A stretch of 64,000 nucleotides of DNA, taken from the NCBI GenBank assembly GCA_973895155.1, contig OZ316897.1:6882001-6946000 (forward strand), in the 5' to 3' direction. The translations under genes and the position numbers were made by a program. Source of the DNA: Marsupella aquatica (Eukaryota > Marchantiophyta). The notes under the pieces were generated by a model. It was not told where the DNA came from. It saw only the letters and a program-made list of their open reading frames with translations, and did not search any database. Shown in pieces: positions 46,028 through 56,313 of the stretch (positions are counted from its first letter, which is position 1; every line of letters begins with the position of its first letter).

Positions 46028-49000
46028 CCATCCAATGTGTAACACCTTATAAGCCACATTGGCTCATGAAAGCATTATCCTTGTGTTGTTGGTGTATGAA
46101 CTATAACCATCATCTAACATTTACGAGTTTACTAGTTTACGAGTTCAGACTTAGTCATTTTTCCGACTTTTCACTCATAGTTTTGTAGTTTTAAAATTTT
46201 GAGGGGTATGAAGAGGCATGTCTCTTCGACCCTGTGACCTCTTACTCTGTAGATTTTTACTATAAGACCCCTCTACCACTAGTGTAGATTATGGTAAAGT
46301 CTAGCAATTTTTGCCTTTCCTTGGTGTTCTGCCAGTTGATCATGAATGTTAAGAGTTCGAGATCAAGCTTGACACCAGGAGAAGACTTTCCTCCTTCTTG
46401 TGGTTTAATCCTTTGAATAAATCATGGGAAGTAAAATTCCAATTGTGTAAATCTTATGAGATATGATGACAGATTCCTCTTGGGTGACTCATTATAATCT
46501 CCTGAGTTCTTGGAGTTAACTCACTGAGTTTAAGTCTTATTTGAAATTGATGGATTTTCTTTCATGTTGCTTAGTACCATCTAAATATTGAAGTAGCTAC
46601 CTTTTAGATCTTATCTGAGTACCATTTAGAAAGAAAGGATAAGACATGTTGACGGCATTTTAAAAGGTACTCTAGTAAGCAATTTAGATCTGAAAAGCAA
46701 TATGGATTTGTATCCTTAAGTCTTTTCATTTTGACTTATGTCTAAGGAGTAACCTTGGAATATTCCAGACTCCCTTAGCATACTTTAAGATATTTTTCCT
46801 TGTGTTTTGTTAACATTCCCTTTTCATTAATTTATGGTTACATGATGCTGAGTTGTCATTAAAAACCACTCACCGCTGTGGAGCGATCTTCAAAATACCT
46901 TATTAAAGTAATCAATTCTGATTACTATGTGTTAAAGAGAGTTCTTAAACTCTCATTTGTGTTTTTATGTATCAAATCAACCCCATCTTGTTCTTTACAG
47001 GAACGAATACCGAGTTTGAAGACCTTTAAGTGTGATTTTGGTTCTTCATAGCAAACTACATACTCTGTTGGGTGGGGTCCCCTCGAACTACTCTTGGAAG
47101 CGTGAGGATAAATCGGCCACAGGTCCTTACTCCTGGAACATGATGATCCGACCCATAGCCGGAGTTATCATTGCTGTAGTCCTCCACTGCCTCCTCCACT
47201 ACTTGGACTCCCGACTCCTCTGCCTCTGATTCAGGGCTTGAGGCTCTCACGTACATTCGCACTCCCGGCTTGTGTTCTGGCCTCAATCTCTCCTTGGTTC
47301 CGGTAAAGGGGTTTTCCCTTCTGAGTCGGCTTAGGTCGACCTCTGGGGCAGCGTCTTGTATTGGTGCCGTTGCCGTTGCCGTTCTCTTTTCTTTCTCTAG
47401 GAGATTTTGCATGCCTGGTTGCTGCATTGGCAAGTCTTCTTTCCTTGGCCTAAACACCTGCTCGATCGTCAGACTGTCGGGCTGGTTGGGCTTCTCTGGT
47501 GCCAGCCCCTGCTCCGGAACTTCCTCCGGTGCCCTTACCGATAGGGGAAGTACTAGGGCAAAGATTTGACTTCTGGCATACCGGCACAACAGCGGCATGT
47601 GATAGCCAAGCCGGGACACGCTTCCCATGCCGATCACCTGCTGTTCCTCCTTCAAGATCTTCTTCAGTTGGTTGAGGAGGTACCCGTTGTAATCCCGGCT
47701 TGGGTCTGGCCTTTCTGCCAAGTAGACCCGAGCCTTGCCGATCTCTGCCCTTGGCAAGTTACAATGCATGGTCACCCGCAAGAAATCGATCATCTCTCCG
47801 ATGTGCGGGTTGGTGCAGGTGTTCCAAAAGAAGCCATTCTTCGTTGATGGTCCTGGGAACGACTGGAACTCCTTGTTAGGTAAGGTCTTTCTGGTATCAA
47901 CCTTGGTCTTATTACCCATCGGCAAGCCAAACACCTCAGCAATCACCCGAGGAGTGAGATAGAAATCCTTCCCATACACCCTCGTGGAATTGGTCCCGGG
48001 TTCCCATGATCCCACGAATTCTAATAAGTCTGAGTCCGACACCTCCGGCTTCAGCCATGGTAATCTTACGAAGGCTTCCAAGCCGGATCCGGCCATGAAG
48101 CCCTGGTACTTCTTGGTCTGCATGGCCGTAAAGCATGCATCCTCCTCCCGTGCAAAGTGTAATTGCACTTCCTCTGGTAGGGTCGCCGCCCAGCCTTTCC
48201 AGGTGTCATCGTTTGTTGGAATGGCATTGATGGGATCGACCTCTTCCTCTTTGGCTTCTCCCTGCCTGCTGCTCTGCTGCTCTGCTGGCTTCCTTGGTGC
48301 TGCCAACCTCGTTCTTTTTGCCGGGGTGGCCTCTTCATTGTTGTTTCCTTTCCTCTTCATCTCGGCTGCCGTGGATGTTTCTCCTAGCAAGGTTGCCTTT
48401 GTCCACCCCTCCGTGTTACCCTTCAACTCCTAGTGTAGGTCGTTGCAGCGATTGATGGCTTTCTATATGCCGACAATTCTATTTTCGCAAAACAGAAGGT
48501 CATCAAGCTGATTGGCAGTAGGAGTCCACAAGAACTCGGCCTTGATAAGTTCTCCTCCTAAGAAAGCCGTCTTCTGCAGTTCCCAGAGCCGAGCGAGTTC
48601 CTGCCGTTCTCGAGCTGCTCTCTCCGGTCTTCGTCCTTATAAGTCCTGACGTACTCACCTGCCCGTTTGAACAGGCATCCCCAAAAATGTGCTGCTTGAT
48701 TGATGTTGCTCATACCCTCCTTGAGTCGATCATTGGTTGTGATGCCTAGACAGGAATCACTCGGCCGGTTAAGTGGGTAAAGCAGGAAGGCACCCTAGGA
48801 ACACCTTAGTATAGTGACAAAACAAGGAAAATATAAACAATTAGGGGCAACCATGGAACCCGGGCTGAGGCCGGAGGTAAGGCTAAGGGTGAAAACCCAA
48901 TTAGGGTTAGGGCGCGTTAAGCGTCGGCGGCTAGGAAGGATCAACGGGAAGAAGGACCGGCAGAGGAGAGGGGTAAGGAGCGCTTGCAGGAGATGGTGGC

Positions 49001-49110
49001 TCATTTGCGAGCACAAACTAGGCAGACGACTACGGGAGGCCAACTACTGTCAGCTGCTTAGGCAAGCACTCGGGGAGAGAGTAGATACCGACGATCGACC
49101 TAAGGAGGGT

Positions 49111-52100
49111 ATGAGCAACGTCAATCAAGCGGCACATTTCTGGGGATGCCTGTTCGAACGGGCAACTGAGTACATCAAGACTTACGAGGACGAGGAGTCA
49201 GAAAGGGCAGCTCGAGAACGGCAGGAGCTCGCTCGATTGTGGGAGCTGCAGAAGACGGCTTTCTTAGGAGGCGAACTCATCAAGGACGAGTTCATGTGGA
49301 CGCCTACTTCCAATCAACTCGACGATCTTCTGTTTTGCAAAGACAGCGTCGTCGGCATCCGAGAGGCCATCAAGAACTGCAACGACATACACTGGGAATT
49401 AAAGGGTAGCACGGAAAGGTGGACCCAGGCAACAGTGCTAGGAGAAACCTCCACGGCAGCAGAGATGAAGAGGAAGGGAGCCGTCAACGATGAAGCCACC
49501 CCGGCAAAAAGAACGAGGTCGGCGGCACCAAAGAAGCCAGCCGAGCAGCAGAGCAGGAGGCAGGGAGAAGCCGAAGAGGAGGAGGTCGATCCCATCAAGG
49601 CCATTCCAACCAGGGATGACACCTGGAAGGGCTGGGCGGCAACCCTACCGGTGGAGGTGCAACTACATTTTGCACGGGAGGAGGATGCATGCTTTACGGC
49701 CATGCAGACCAAGAAGTACCAAGGCTTCATGGCCGGATCCGGCTTGGAGGCCTTTGTAAGATTACCATGGCTGAAGCCGGAGGTACCGGAGTCAGACCTA
49801 TTAGAATTCGTGGGGTCATGGGAACCCGAGACCAATTGCACGAGGATATATGGGAGGGATTTCTATCTTACTCCCAAGGTAATTGCCGAAGTGTTTGGCC
49901 TGCCGATAGGCAATAAGACCAAAGTTGATACCAGGAAGACCTTGCCTGACAAGGAGTTCCGGTCGTTCCCCGGGCCATCAACGAAGAATGGCTTCTTCCG
50001 AAACACCTGCACCAACCCGCACATAGGAGAGATGATCGACTTCTTGCGGGTGACCATGCATTGTAACTTGCCGAGGGCAGAGATCGGCAAGGCACAGGTC
50101 TATCTGGCAGAAAGGCCAGACCCAAGCCGGGACTACAACGGGTACCTCCTCAACCAATTGAAGAAGATCTTAAAGGAGGAGCAGCAGGTAATCGGCATGG
50201 GGAGCGTGTCGCGGCTTGGCTATCACATGCCGCTGTTGTGCCGGTATGCCAGAGGTCAGACTTTTGCCCTGGTACTTCCCCTGCAGGTAAGAGCACCCGA
50301 GGAAGCTCCAACACCGAGGCCGTTGGCTGAGAAGCCTCAACCACCTGTTAGTCCTATGATCAAGCAGGTGTTTAGGCCCAGGAAGGAAGACTTGCCGATG
50401 CAGCAACCAGGCATGCAGAGTCTGCTGAAACTACTGGAGAAAGAAAAGAAATCGGCATCGGCAACAACAACGGCAACGGCAACAATGCAGGACACTATTA
50501 CAGAGGTAGGCCTACACCGGCTCACAAGAGAAAACCCCTTTGCTGGAGACAAGGAGAGAATCAGGCCGGAATCCAAGCCAGGTGTTCGAATGTACGTGGG
50601 AACCTCAAGCTCCGAATCTGAGGCAGAATTGCCTGAAGCTCCTACCGACGAAGAGGAGAGGGAGAAGCCGGACGTCCAAGAGGTAGAGGAGGCAGTGGAG
50701 GACTGCAGCCATGATAATTCCGGCTATGGGTCGGACCATCACGTTCCAGGAGTAAGGACCTGTGGCTGGTTTGTCCCCACACTTCCAAGGGTAGTGCGAG
50801 GGGACCCCAACCAGCAGAGTAGCCCTGAGTCTCCCCCACCAGATGTTGCTCCCCCGAGCTTCGACGGCATAAAACAGACGGTGCAGGAATTTCAGGAGCG
50901 AATCAAGCAGGAGGAAGAGGCCGCCCTGGCTAAGGAAAAGGATTTACCAGGAGGAGATTGGCCGAAGGACATCAGGCGGCTAGCCGAAAAAGGAAGCAAA
51001 CCTCTAGCCACGATTGAAGAGATCCGCAGGACGGCTTGGGAGCAGAGGCCACGATGGGCGATGCCGATCACTTCTACTTACTCCACCTACGCTAAGAATA
51101 GAGCCATGGAGTATGGTGAGATGTGTGGGGAACTTGCGCTCGGCATCTTTGGAGAGGAGTTGGAGATAGGACCCTTTTTCCATAGGGAGCAGTTGGAGAA
51201 GCACCAATTAGAAGAAGCGGTGGCTTTAGAGAGAAGCAAGAAGGACGAGGTCATTCGGTGGCTTAGGAGGATGGAAGCCGAGATTGAAGTTCTAAGGGCG
51301 GCCAAGAAAGCCCAAGATGAACTGCGGATTAAACGACATGAGCTGAACATCATGCAGGGGCAGTTGGACACCGCGCAGGCTGATAATCAGAATATCAAGG
51401 ATAAACTGACTCAGACGCAGGAAGAGTTGGCCGACACGATCAAAGAGAGGGAGAAGTGGAAGCAAGAGCTGAAGAATACAGAGGAGGCCCACATAACAGC
51501 CAACAGCCGGGCCATGGCGGAGACCCAAAGAAAGGAATGGGCGTTGAAAGGGGAGCTCGAGAAAATCCGCGGAGCCCTTGAGCAGAAGGAGGTCGAGTTA
51601 GGGAAATCCTATCAAGGGATTATGGCGCTGCAACAGGAGCTTGCGTCCCTGACGGCCAGCTTCAAGGCCGACCTAAGGGAGAAGGACGAGATGCTCGAAC
51701 AGACTTACGCCAAGATGAACCAGATGGAGTCTGTCATCATTGCAGAGCTCGACAAGGAGCTAAGAGCAACCCAGGAGGAGAGGGCTACCTTGAAGAAGGA
51801 ATTGGAGGAAGCCCACAGGGAGCAGGAGGAGGCCAAAAACGAGCTGGAGGGGGCACGTAAGGACCTGGATGAAACCCAAGAGGAGTTGGAGGAAATCACG
51901 AGGAAGATGGAGAACCTACAGCGGCGGGCCGACAACCAAACAGAGCGGCTGAAGAAACAAGCCGCAGTATTTAAATGCTTAGCTGCAGCAGGTCCATCTC
52001 CCGTTGGGACAAACCAGTTACCAGGGGTGGTAATTGCCGAAGGACAAGCCGCGCCACCTGCACCAGTGCCGGAAGTAAGTGGGAAGGGGAAGGGACCAGC

Positions 52101-52287
52101 TGCCGAGCCACCAACGAAGAAGAAGCGGAAACCTTCAGGGTCAAGGAGTAATACGACTTCACAGGCCGTGGTGATCAAGGAGGTAGACCCAGCACCGACC
52201 CCAGACAGGGTCACGGCTAAGGATCCAACTACCCTAGGGGAAGGGGAGGCCAAAGCCGAGGGAGTTGACTCGGTCAAGGGCAGGTAA
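49111..52287 (+). CDS. ORF-X: LTR-encoded globular plus coiled-coil protein
   Basis: The open frame extends from 48814, with ATGs at 48853 (good context) and 49111 (MSNVNQAAHFWGCLF). I choose 49111 because the D relative starts at the same place; 48853 remains possible. Order: helical N-terminus; a nuclear-signal-like basic stretch (MKRKG...PAKRTR); a globular domain with FVGSWEPETNCTRIYGRDFY and VIAEVFGLPIGNKTK, reminiscent of plant mobile-domain or Transposase_32-like proteins; an acidic linker; and about 330 residues of coiled coil (EELADTIKEREKWKQELKN style). An 83-base deletion near 52264 shifts the frame and shortens the C-terminus compared with the 3' LTR copy. The role is unknown; a structural or RNA/chromatin-binding role is possible. 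Confidence 0.7.
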   Translation: MSNVNQAAHFWGCLFERATEYIKTYEDEESERAARERQELARLWELQKTAFLGGELIKDEFMWTPTSNQLDDLLFCKDSVVGIREAIKNCNDIHWELKGSTERWTQATVLGETSTAAEMKRKGAVNDEATPAKRTRSAAPKKPAEQQSRRQGEAEEEEVDPIKAIPTRDDTWKGWAATLPVEVQLHFAREEDACFTAMQTKKYQGFMAGSGLEAFVRLPWLKPEVPESDLLEFVGSWEPETNCTRIYGRDFYLTPKVIAEVFGLPIGNKTKVDTRKTLPDKEFRSFPGPSTKNGFFRNTCTNPHIGEMIDFLRVTMHCNLPRAEIGKAQVYLAERPDPSRDYNGYLLNQLKKILKEEQQVIGMGSVSRLGYHMPLLCRYARGQTFALVLPLQVRAPEEAPTPRPLAEKPQPPVSPMIKQVFRPRKEDLPMQQPGMQSLLKLLEKEKKSASATTTATATMQDTITEVGLHRLTRENPFAGDKERIRPESKPGVRMYVGTSSSESEAELPEAPTDEEEREKPDVQEVEEAVEDCSHDNSGYGSDHHVPGVRTCGWFVPTLPRVVRGDPNQQSSPESPPPDVAPPSFDGIKQTVQEFQERIKQEEEAALAKEKDLPGGDWPKDIRRLAEKGSKPLATIEEIRRTAWEQRPRWAMPITSTYSTYAKNRAMEYGEMCGELALGIFGEELEIGPFFHREQLEKHQLEEAVALERSKKDEVIRWLRRMEAEIEVLRAAKKAQDELRIKRHELNIMQGQLDTAQADNQNIKDKLTQTQEELADTIKEREKWKQELKNTEEAHITANSRAMAETQRKEWALKGELEKIRGALEQKEVELGKSYQGIMALQQELASLTASFKADLREKDEMLEQTYAKMNQMESVIIAELDKELRATQEERATLKKELEEAHREQEEAKNELEGARKDLDETQEELEEITRKMENLQRRADNQTERLKKQAAVFKCLAAAGPSPVGTNQLPGVVIAEGQAAPPAPVPEVSGKGKGPAAEPPTKKKRKPSGSRSNTTSQAVVIKEVDPAPTPDRVTAKDPTTLGEGEAKAEGVDSVKGR
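52264..52265 (+). other. Site of 83-base deletion in 5' LTR copy of ORF-X
   Basis: Relative to 63041-63123 of the 3' LTR, 83 bases are missing. The break shows GAG microhomology. Because 83 is not a multiple of three, the frame changes and stops at 52287. Confidence 0.8.
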
Positions 52288-53019
52288 TCTGTCAGTAGGC
52301 GGGCCAACGGCAGTGGCTGAGGAGGAAGTGTTGGGGGCGTCCATTGAGGATCCACCACCGGTGTCGTGACGGTGCAAGGGCGCCGTTCCTTTTAGGGAGG
52401 GCGGACGTGGAGGGAGGAGGCGTGAGTGGGCAGGGCGGGCGCGGATCTCCACGTTTAGGATTAGGATCAGAACCAGGAGCGGCCCTGACACTTAGCTTAG
52501 TGGGATTGCGGTTCCACTGGTAGGAGCAACACTTGTGCTCCTGCCTTGCTGTACATAGGTAGATTCGGGCAAGTAGATTACTGTCAGGTAGATTAGGCTT
52601 ACGATGCAAAGAATGGCGGATCCACTACCAGGATAAGTACCTGGGCAGCGGGGAGCTCAGGGCCTCTTCTTTAGCAAGTTTTTAGTTTGCACCAGCCGGG
52701 CTGGGATCAAGTAGTACGAGAAGCTCTCGGTTAGTCATACAGTGACCCTTGTGTATATTCATGTTTCCTCATGCCTAAGAGCTGAATAGAGTTGGCCTCA
52801 CGGCTTAGTTCGCAGAACTTGTGTATGAGATGTACTGTTTGTATGGCAAGTGCATGGTATGACTCGGTCAGAATGAGTCATTTTGCTATTTGTGTGTCGC
52901 ATTAACTTGTGTGAAGAGTGCCCACATCAACAGAAGGAAGGAAAGTAAGCAGGGGAGTGAGAGTTGGATGTGTCGAGCTGAGAGAGGTCTTAGCGGCTTA
53001 ACCAAGCCTATTGGGGATC

Positions 53020-53035
53020 ATTCCGGCGGCGGAAT
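53020..53035 (+). promoter_or_regulatory. Conserved LTR stem-loop, element C 5' LTR
   Basis: ATTCCGGCGGCGGAAT forms a 6-bp stem with a GCGG loop, followed by CCAAACATACCTA. The same element is at 63879-63894 in the 3' LTR and, with base changes, in LTRs A (10516-10531), B (37669-37684), D and E. Confidence 0.7.
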
Positions 53036-53290
53036 CCAAACATACCTAACAAGACGGAGGGGAAGACAGGGGAAGACAGGGGAAGGCCTATATTAGGCCG
53101 GCTACGTATCTCATGACCCGATGAAGGATCTGTCCAGTATATGTGTGTAAAATGTTAATAGTAGTAGTAGAAGGTTAGCAGCGTCCCATGCCGCTAAGCC
53201 GCGGAAACGGCCTCGCCAAGCACGAAACCTGCGGGAATCGGCTTGAGCTGGGGGGTTTCTTGGGTTTAGGGAGCCATGGGACGCACCACA

Positions 53291-53312
53291 TTTTTGGCGC
53301 TAGATGGAGGGG
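53291..53312 (+). other. Primer-binding-site region of element C
   Basis: TTTTTGGCGCTAGATGGAGG starts directly after the LTR, the standard position for the minus-strand primer site. The tRNA was not identified. Confidence 0.65.
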
Positions 53313-53359
53313 GCATTTCTTAAGCCGTGAGATATGAAGTTAGAACGGAAGCATAGGTA

Positions 53360-55167
53360 ATGACTGACCTTACGCCGAGGGAAGAAAGAGTGATTCAACG
53401 GGAGAGAGCTCGACTGCAGCAGCTCGCCGGGTGGCATGATACACAGCGACTGAGAGGGGCAGAAAGAGCTGGTAGCTCCGAAACTGGAAGTGGCGTCGAA
53501 GAAGACATACCAGAAGAAGAGTCGGTAAGGAGAAGTGAGTCTCCAACCGACATGGGGGAACCAGAGGCACGGCCAGACGAGAGGCCAGGGACCAGATTGA
53601 GCCAGCGGTCGCGCATACATTACAAGGCATTTCATGGGAGAGGAGATGAGGATCCGGACGAATGGTTGGATGATTTTGAGGGAACCGCTGCAGCAAATGG
53701 AGAATCGGCCATCAAGATGCAGATTCTTCCCGGCCTGTTCAAGGGTGAGGCTAGGCCTTGGTACAGAGCATTAGATGTGGAAGATCAAGCCATCTGGGAT
53801 ATCTTCAAAACACTCTTTGTTAAGGAGTTTCGACCCATTGGAACTTCAGAACTAGCAGTGCTGAAGTTGGGACAACTTCGGTTCAAGGAGAACAAATCCT
53901 TCAGGAAGTTCTTGCAACGCTTTCAGAAACTGGTAAGACGTACAAAGACCAATGCATCTGAAGGTATGCAACTTCAATGGTTGGTGAATGCTTTGCCACA
54001 GAAGATGAGTTTTGCAATTAGGAAGGAGAACCCGGAGACTTTAGCCGAAGCAATTAAGGATATTCAATTATACATTAATGCAGATATCACAAGCCGGAAG
54101 AAACAACTTAAGTCTGAGAGTTCCTCATCAGAGGAGGGATCACCCCATAAGAAAAAAGATAAGAAGAAGAAACATTCCAAGAAGTCTAGAAGTGATAAGT
54201 CAAGCTCGGATAGTGGGAGTAGCAAGAGTGAGTCATCTTCTAGTTCTGAAGAAGAAAAAACTAGGAAAAGGAAGGGCAGAAGGAGAGGGAAGACGAAGTC
54301 AAGATGGAGGCTAAGCCACCAGATAACATCGTAGCCCTTACCGAGCAACTTAAGGCTATCATTGCAGAGGTAAAACCAAAGAAGAAGGTAGTACAGGAGG
54401 ATAGCTCTGTATGGTGTGCCTTATGTTATAAAACCGGACACCATAAAGATGCGTGTCCTAAGCTTAATACTAATCATGTTCGGCATGTGGCCGAGATCAG
54501 ACCATGTCAGGGAGAAGTAGAGTACTTTTTGGGAGATGCCGCTGATAGTGTTTTCGGCATCAGTGAGACTGGAGCACGAGACCTATCCAACAGACCTGCA
54601 TCTCTGTGGTCAGGGTTAAGGAACAATCCAGGAGAGATGTATCCTCGGATTATTCAGAACCCGTTAGTACCTCCTAGGCCGAATGTGCAAAGATTTGCGG
54701 CGTGCTATAATTGTGGTCAACCTGGCCATTTTGCTAGAGAATGCCCGAATGCACGCAAACAGGGTGATGGACAACCAGCTCAGCTATGTATGGGATGCCG
54801 ACAGGAAGGTCATATGCTAGGGCAATGTCCTACTTGGTTGGCAGGCCTGGCCGCAAATCATAAGCTTTTGCCGATCAAGATCTTACCGCCAGGTACTACC
54901 CCCGGAGGAGTTCAAATCAACCACATCAAACTAGGATGGCAAGAGGATGCCGAGGCAGAGTTCGTACCATCTGATGATGAGGCCGAAGCCCTATCAACCT
55001 TCTCAGAGGAGGATTTAGATCATGATTGCTACCGGGTCTCTACTCGATCTACCAGAAGGAAGGAAAGGTGGGATGGGCTGGCCAAAAATAAAGGGAAGGT
55101 TACGGAGGAAAGGATCGACTCTTCGTCAACATCAACAGAAGGAGACGGGAGGGCTCCGGCAATATAG
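53360..55167 (+). pseudogene. Element C gag with two zinc knuckles
   Basis: ATG 53360 (MTDLTPREERVIQRERARLQ). The retrotransposon gag domain spans roughly residues 80-200 (DEWLDDFEGTAAANGESAIK; FVKEFRPIGTSELAVLKLGQ), then a Ser/Lys/Glu-rich stretch. One base is missing near 54290 compared with AB, which ends this frame at 54334; the true frame continues from 54304. Two CCHC knuckles follow (CYNCGQPGHFAREC, CMGCRQEGHMLGQC). A TAG at 55165 replaces the CAG of AB, and a further TAA follows near 55204. Gag would form particles around the RNA; this copy needs to be supplied in trans. Confidence 0.8.
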
Positions 55168-55236
55168 GTAAGCCATGAGCCCACCAGTGAAACCAATCCT
55201 TCATAAGATAGCGACTTCAATCGAGATCATCCTAGG

Positions 55237-56313
55237 TTGTTCTACCCCTCTGTTACGGCTAGTGTTAAGGAACAACTAAGAGAATTAGAAACCCTGGAGA
55301 ATACCGAAGCCATTGCCAAGGATGTAAAACGAGCAAAAGCATTGTTTGCTTCGGAAGACCCAACAGCTGTGGAGACTAGCGTGGCAAAACTGGCCGAATC
55401 CAAGACGGAAACACCACCAGAAGAGAAGCCGATTGTTCCCTATGACCTGGCTAAAGATGTACTAGAATCTAGAGTCTCGGCAACAGTAGGTCAACTATTG
55501 AAAAATAGCCCGTACTTCCGGAAGCAATTAAGGAAGGCTATTCTCGGCAAGCCGAGATTACCCAAGGTAGCAACCAGATCCGACGTACTAATGATAGAAG
55601 AAGATCAAGGAGCTCCAGCATTACCATTAATGATTCAAGGAGAATTATTACTACGGGTACCCATCGATGGAGGATCAGGGGTATGTATTATGATTGATTC
55701 AACAGCAAAAGGGTGGGGTCTAACACCGGAGATGACTGGAAGAGTGTTGAACATGGCCAATGGATATCAGGTCATTCCGACGGGAGTGTTAACTGGCATC
55801 AAGACAGAGATAGGAGGTATCTTCTTTAGCATTAACTATGTAGTAATGAAGCCGGTAAATCCTACGTCATTCTGGCTATTGATTGGTAGGCCATGGCTGT
55901 ACCTAGCCGAGGTAATAGAAGATTGGGGTAAAAAGCAGTTCACTTTCGGGACCCCCTCTATCACGGTATCCTGGGACACTAAGGATGACCGTAGGAAAAG
56001 CATAAGTGAAGTAGATGGGTACGACAGTGGACTGGAGTCAGCCGATGAAGTACGTTGGTTAGAATGCCTCACTAACCTAACCGAAGAAGGTGTCTTTGGA
56101 CCAGAGGTACCCCCCAGCGGATTATGGCAAGAACCAATGGAAGGTGACTTGGAAGAAGAAGACGAAGAGGTCGAGGACTGCTTTACAATAGAATCCACCT
56201 TTTTAGCTGCAATTCCGGAGGAAGTAAAGGATGTAGACCAATTGGATGAAACGGCTAAGTGGGGAGCAGTAGCAGGGACAGTGGATTTTCTGCAGGCGTT
56301 GTGGCAGAGCTGA
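55237..56313 (+). CDS. Element C aspartic protease region
   Basis: Open frame of 358 codons without its own good ATG, so it is expected as part of a gag-protease polyprotein. VPIDGGSGVCIMIDS at about residues 141-155 corresponds to the retropepsin active site, and IGRPWL to its C-terminal block. It ends at 56313 inside a 55-base overlap with the pol frame, which lies in the -1 phase. Element AB shows the same phase change. Confidence 0.7.
   Translation: MFYPSVTASVKEQLRELETLENTEAIAKDVKRAKALFASEDPTAVETSVAKLAESKTETPPEEKPIVPYDLAKDVLESRVSATVGQLLKNSPYFRKQLRKAILGKPRLPKVATRSDVLMIEEDQGAPALPLMIQGELLLRVPIDGGSGVCIMIDSTAKGWGLTPEMTGRVLNMANGYQVIPTGVLTGIKTEIGGIFFSINYVVMKPVNPTSFWLLIGRPWLYLAEVIEDWGKKQFTFGTPSITVSWDTKDDRRKSISEVDGYDSGLESADEVRWLECLTNLTEEGVFGPEVPPSGLWQEPMEGDLEEEDEEVEDCFTIESTFLAAIPEEVKDVDQLDETAKWGAVAGTVDFLQALWQS

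Larger units (their letters stand above)
43191..46119 (+). mobile_element. Ty1/copia element G, truncated
   Basis: TTTAC duplications (43186-43190 and 46120-46124) flank it. The 5' LTR is 43191-43379 (TGTTAG...CTAACA, 189 bases). The 3' LTR keeps only its last 92 bases (46028-46119). GTTATCAGCACACG follows the 5' LTR as the likely primer site. Between the broken pol gene and the 3' LTR lie two diverged copies of a segment of about 200 bases. Confidence 0.8.
40003..47060 (+). mobile_element. Solo LTR F (4.1 kb) carrying an ORF and copia G
   Basis: Flanked by TACTC (39998-40002 and 47061-47065), it starts TGTAAGTAGTG and ends AAACTACA. It has no internal LTR pair, so a solo LTR of a third family is the best reading. 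It carries a long ORF, arrays of TTTACGAG/TTTACTAG-type repeats on both sides of it, and copia G. The 46125-47060 stretch has no gene I can support. A terminal-repeat DNA transposon is less likely, given the 5-base duplication and TG...CA ends. Confidence 0.65.
38340..48426 (-). pseudogene. ORF-X in AB 5' LTR (split by element F)
   Basis: The N-terminal half (48426-47061) holds MKRKGNNNEEATPAKRTRLA and the globular domain. The coiled-coil half (39997-38340) follows across the 7-kb F insertion. A TAG near 48432 replaces a Trp codon of element C, and another stop lies near 39118. The upstream N-terminus continues to 48737, where C interrupts it. Not functional. Confidence 0.75.
10262..48737 (-). 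mobile_element. Nested Ty3/gypsy element AB (minus strand)
   Basis: The parts that stay collinear when insertions are removed are: 3' LTR 10262-13969; pol pieces 13958-16062, 18730-18927, 29491-29794 and 33799-34452; protease 34359-35555; gag 35661-37345; primer site next to 37414; 5' LTR 37415-39997 and 47061-48737. Each break falls in the middle of a reading frame that resumes on the far side of the inserted element, with target duplications GCATC (E), AGAAT (D) and TACTC (F). The 5' LTR is itself interrupted at 48738 by element C, so its start lies beyond the window. The left flank shows CATCT at 10257-10261, but the matching right-hand duplication cannot be seen. Confidence 0.85.
37415..48737 (-). 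repeat. 5' LTR of Ty3 element AB, split by F and truncated by C
   Basis: LTR sequence occupies 37415-39997 and 47061-48737, about 4.26 kb in all, closely similar to the 10262-13969 LTR. Element F separates the halves, and element C begins at 48738 inside the N-terminal part of ORF-X. The stem-loop is at 37669-37684. Confidence 0.85.
48738..53290 (+). repeat. 5' LTR of element C (4.55 kb, contains ORF-X)
   Basis: It runs TGTGATGCC...GCACCACA. The first 370 bases precede the favoured ORF-X start, ORF-X fills most of the rest, and about 1 kb of non-coding sequence closes it. That last part should contain the promoter for gag-pol RNA and the R region. Weak TATA-like sequences are CCTATATTAGG (53088-53098) and CAGTATATG (about 53135-53143). 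Confidence 0.9.

Noticed and set aside
49314-49841. Long ORFs antisense to ORF-X, for example 175 codons at 49314-49841 and 60090-60617
   Set aside because: They mirror the biased codon use of the coding strand, are Ser/Pro-rich and have no domain. They are best read as shadows.
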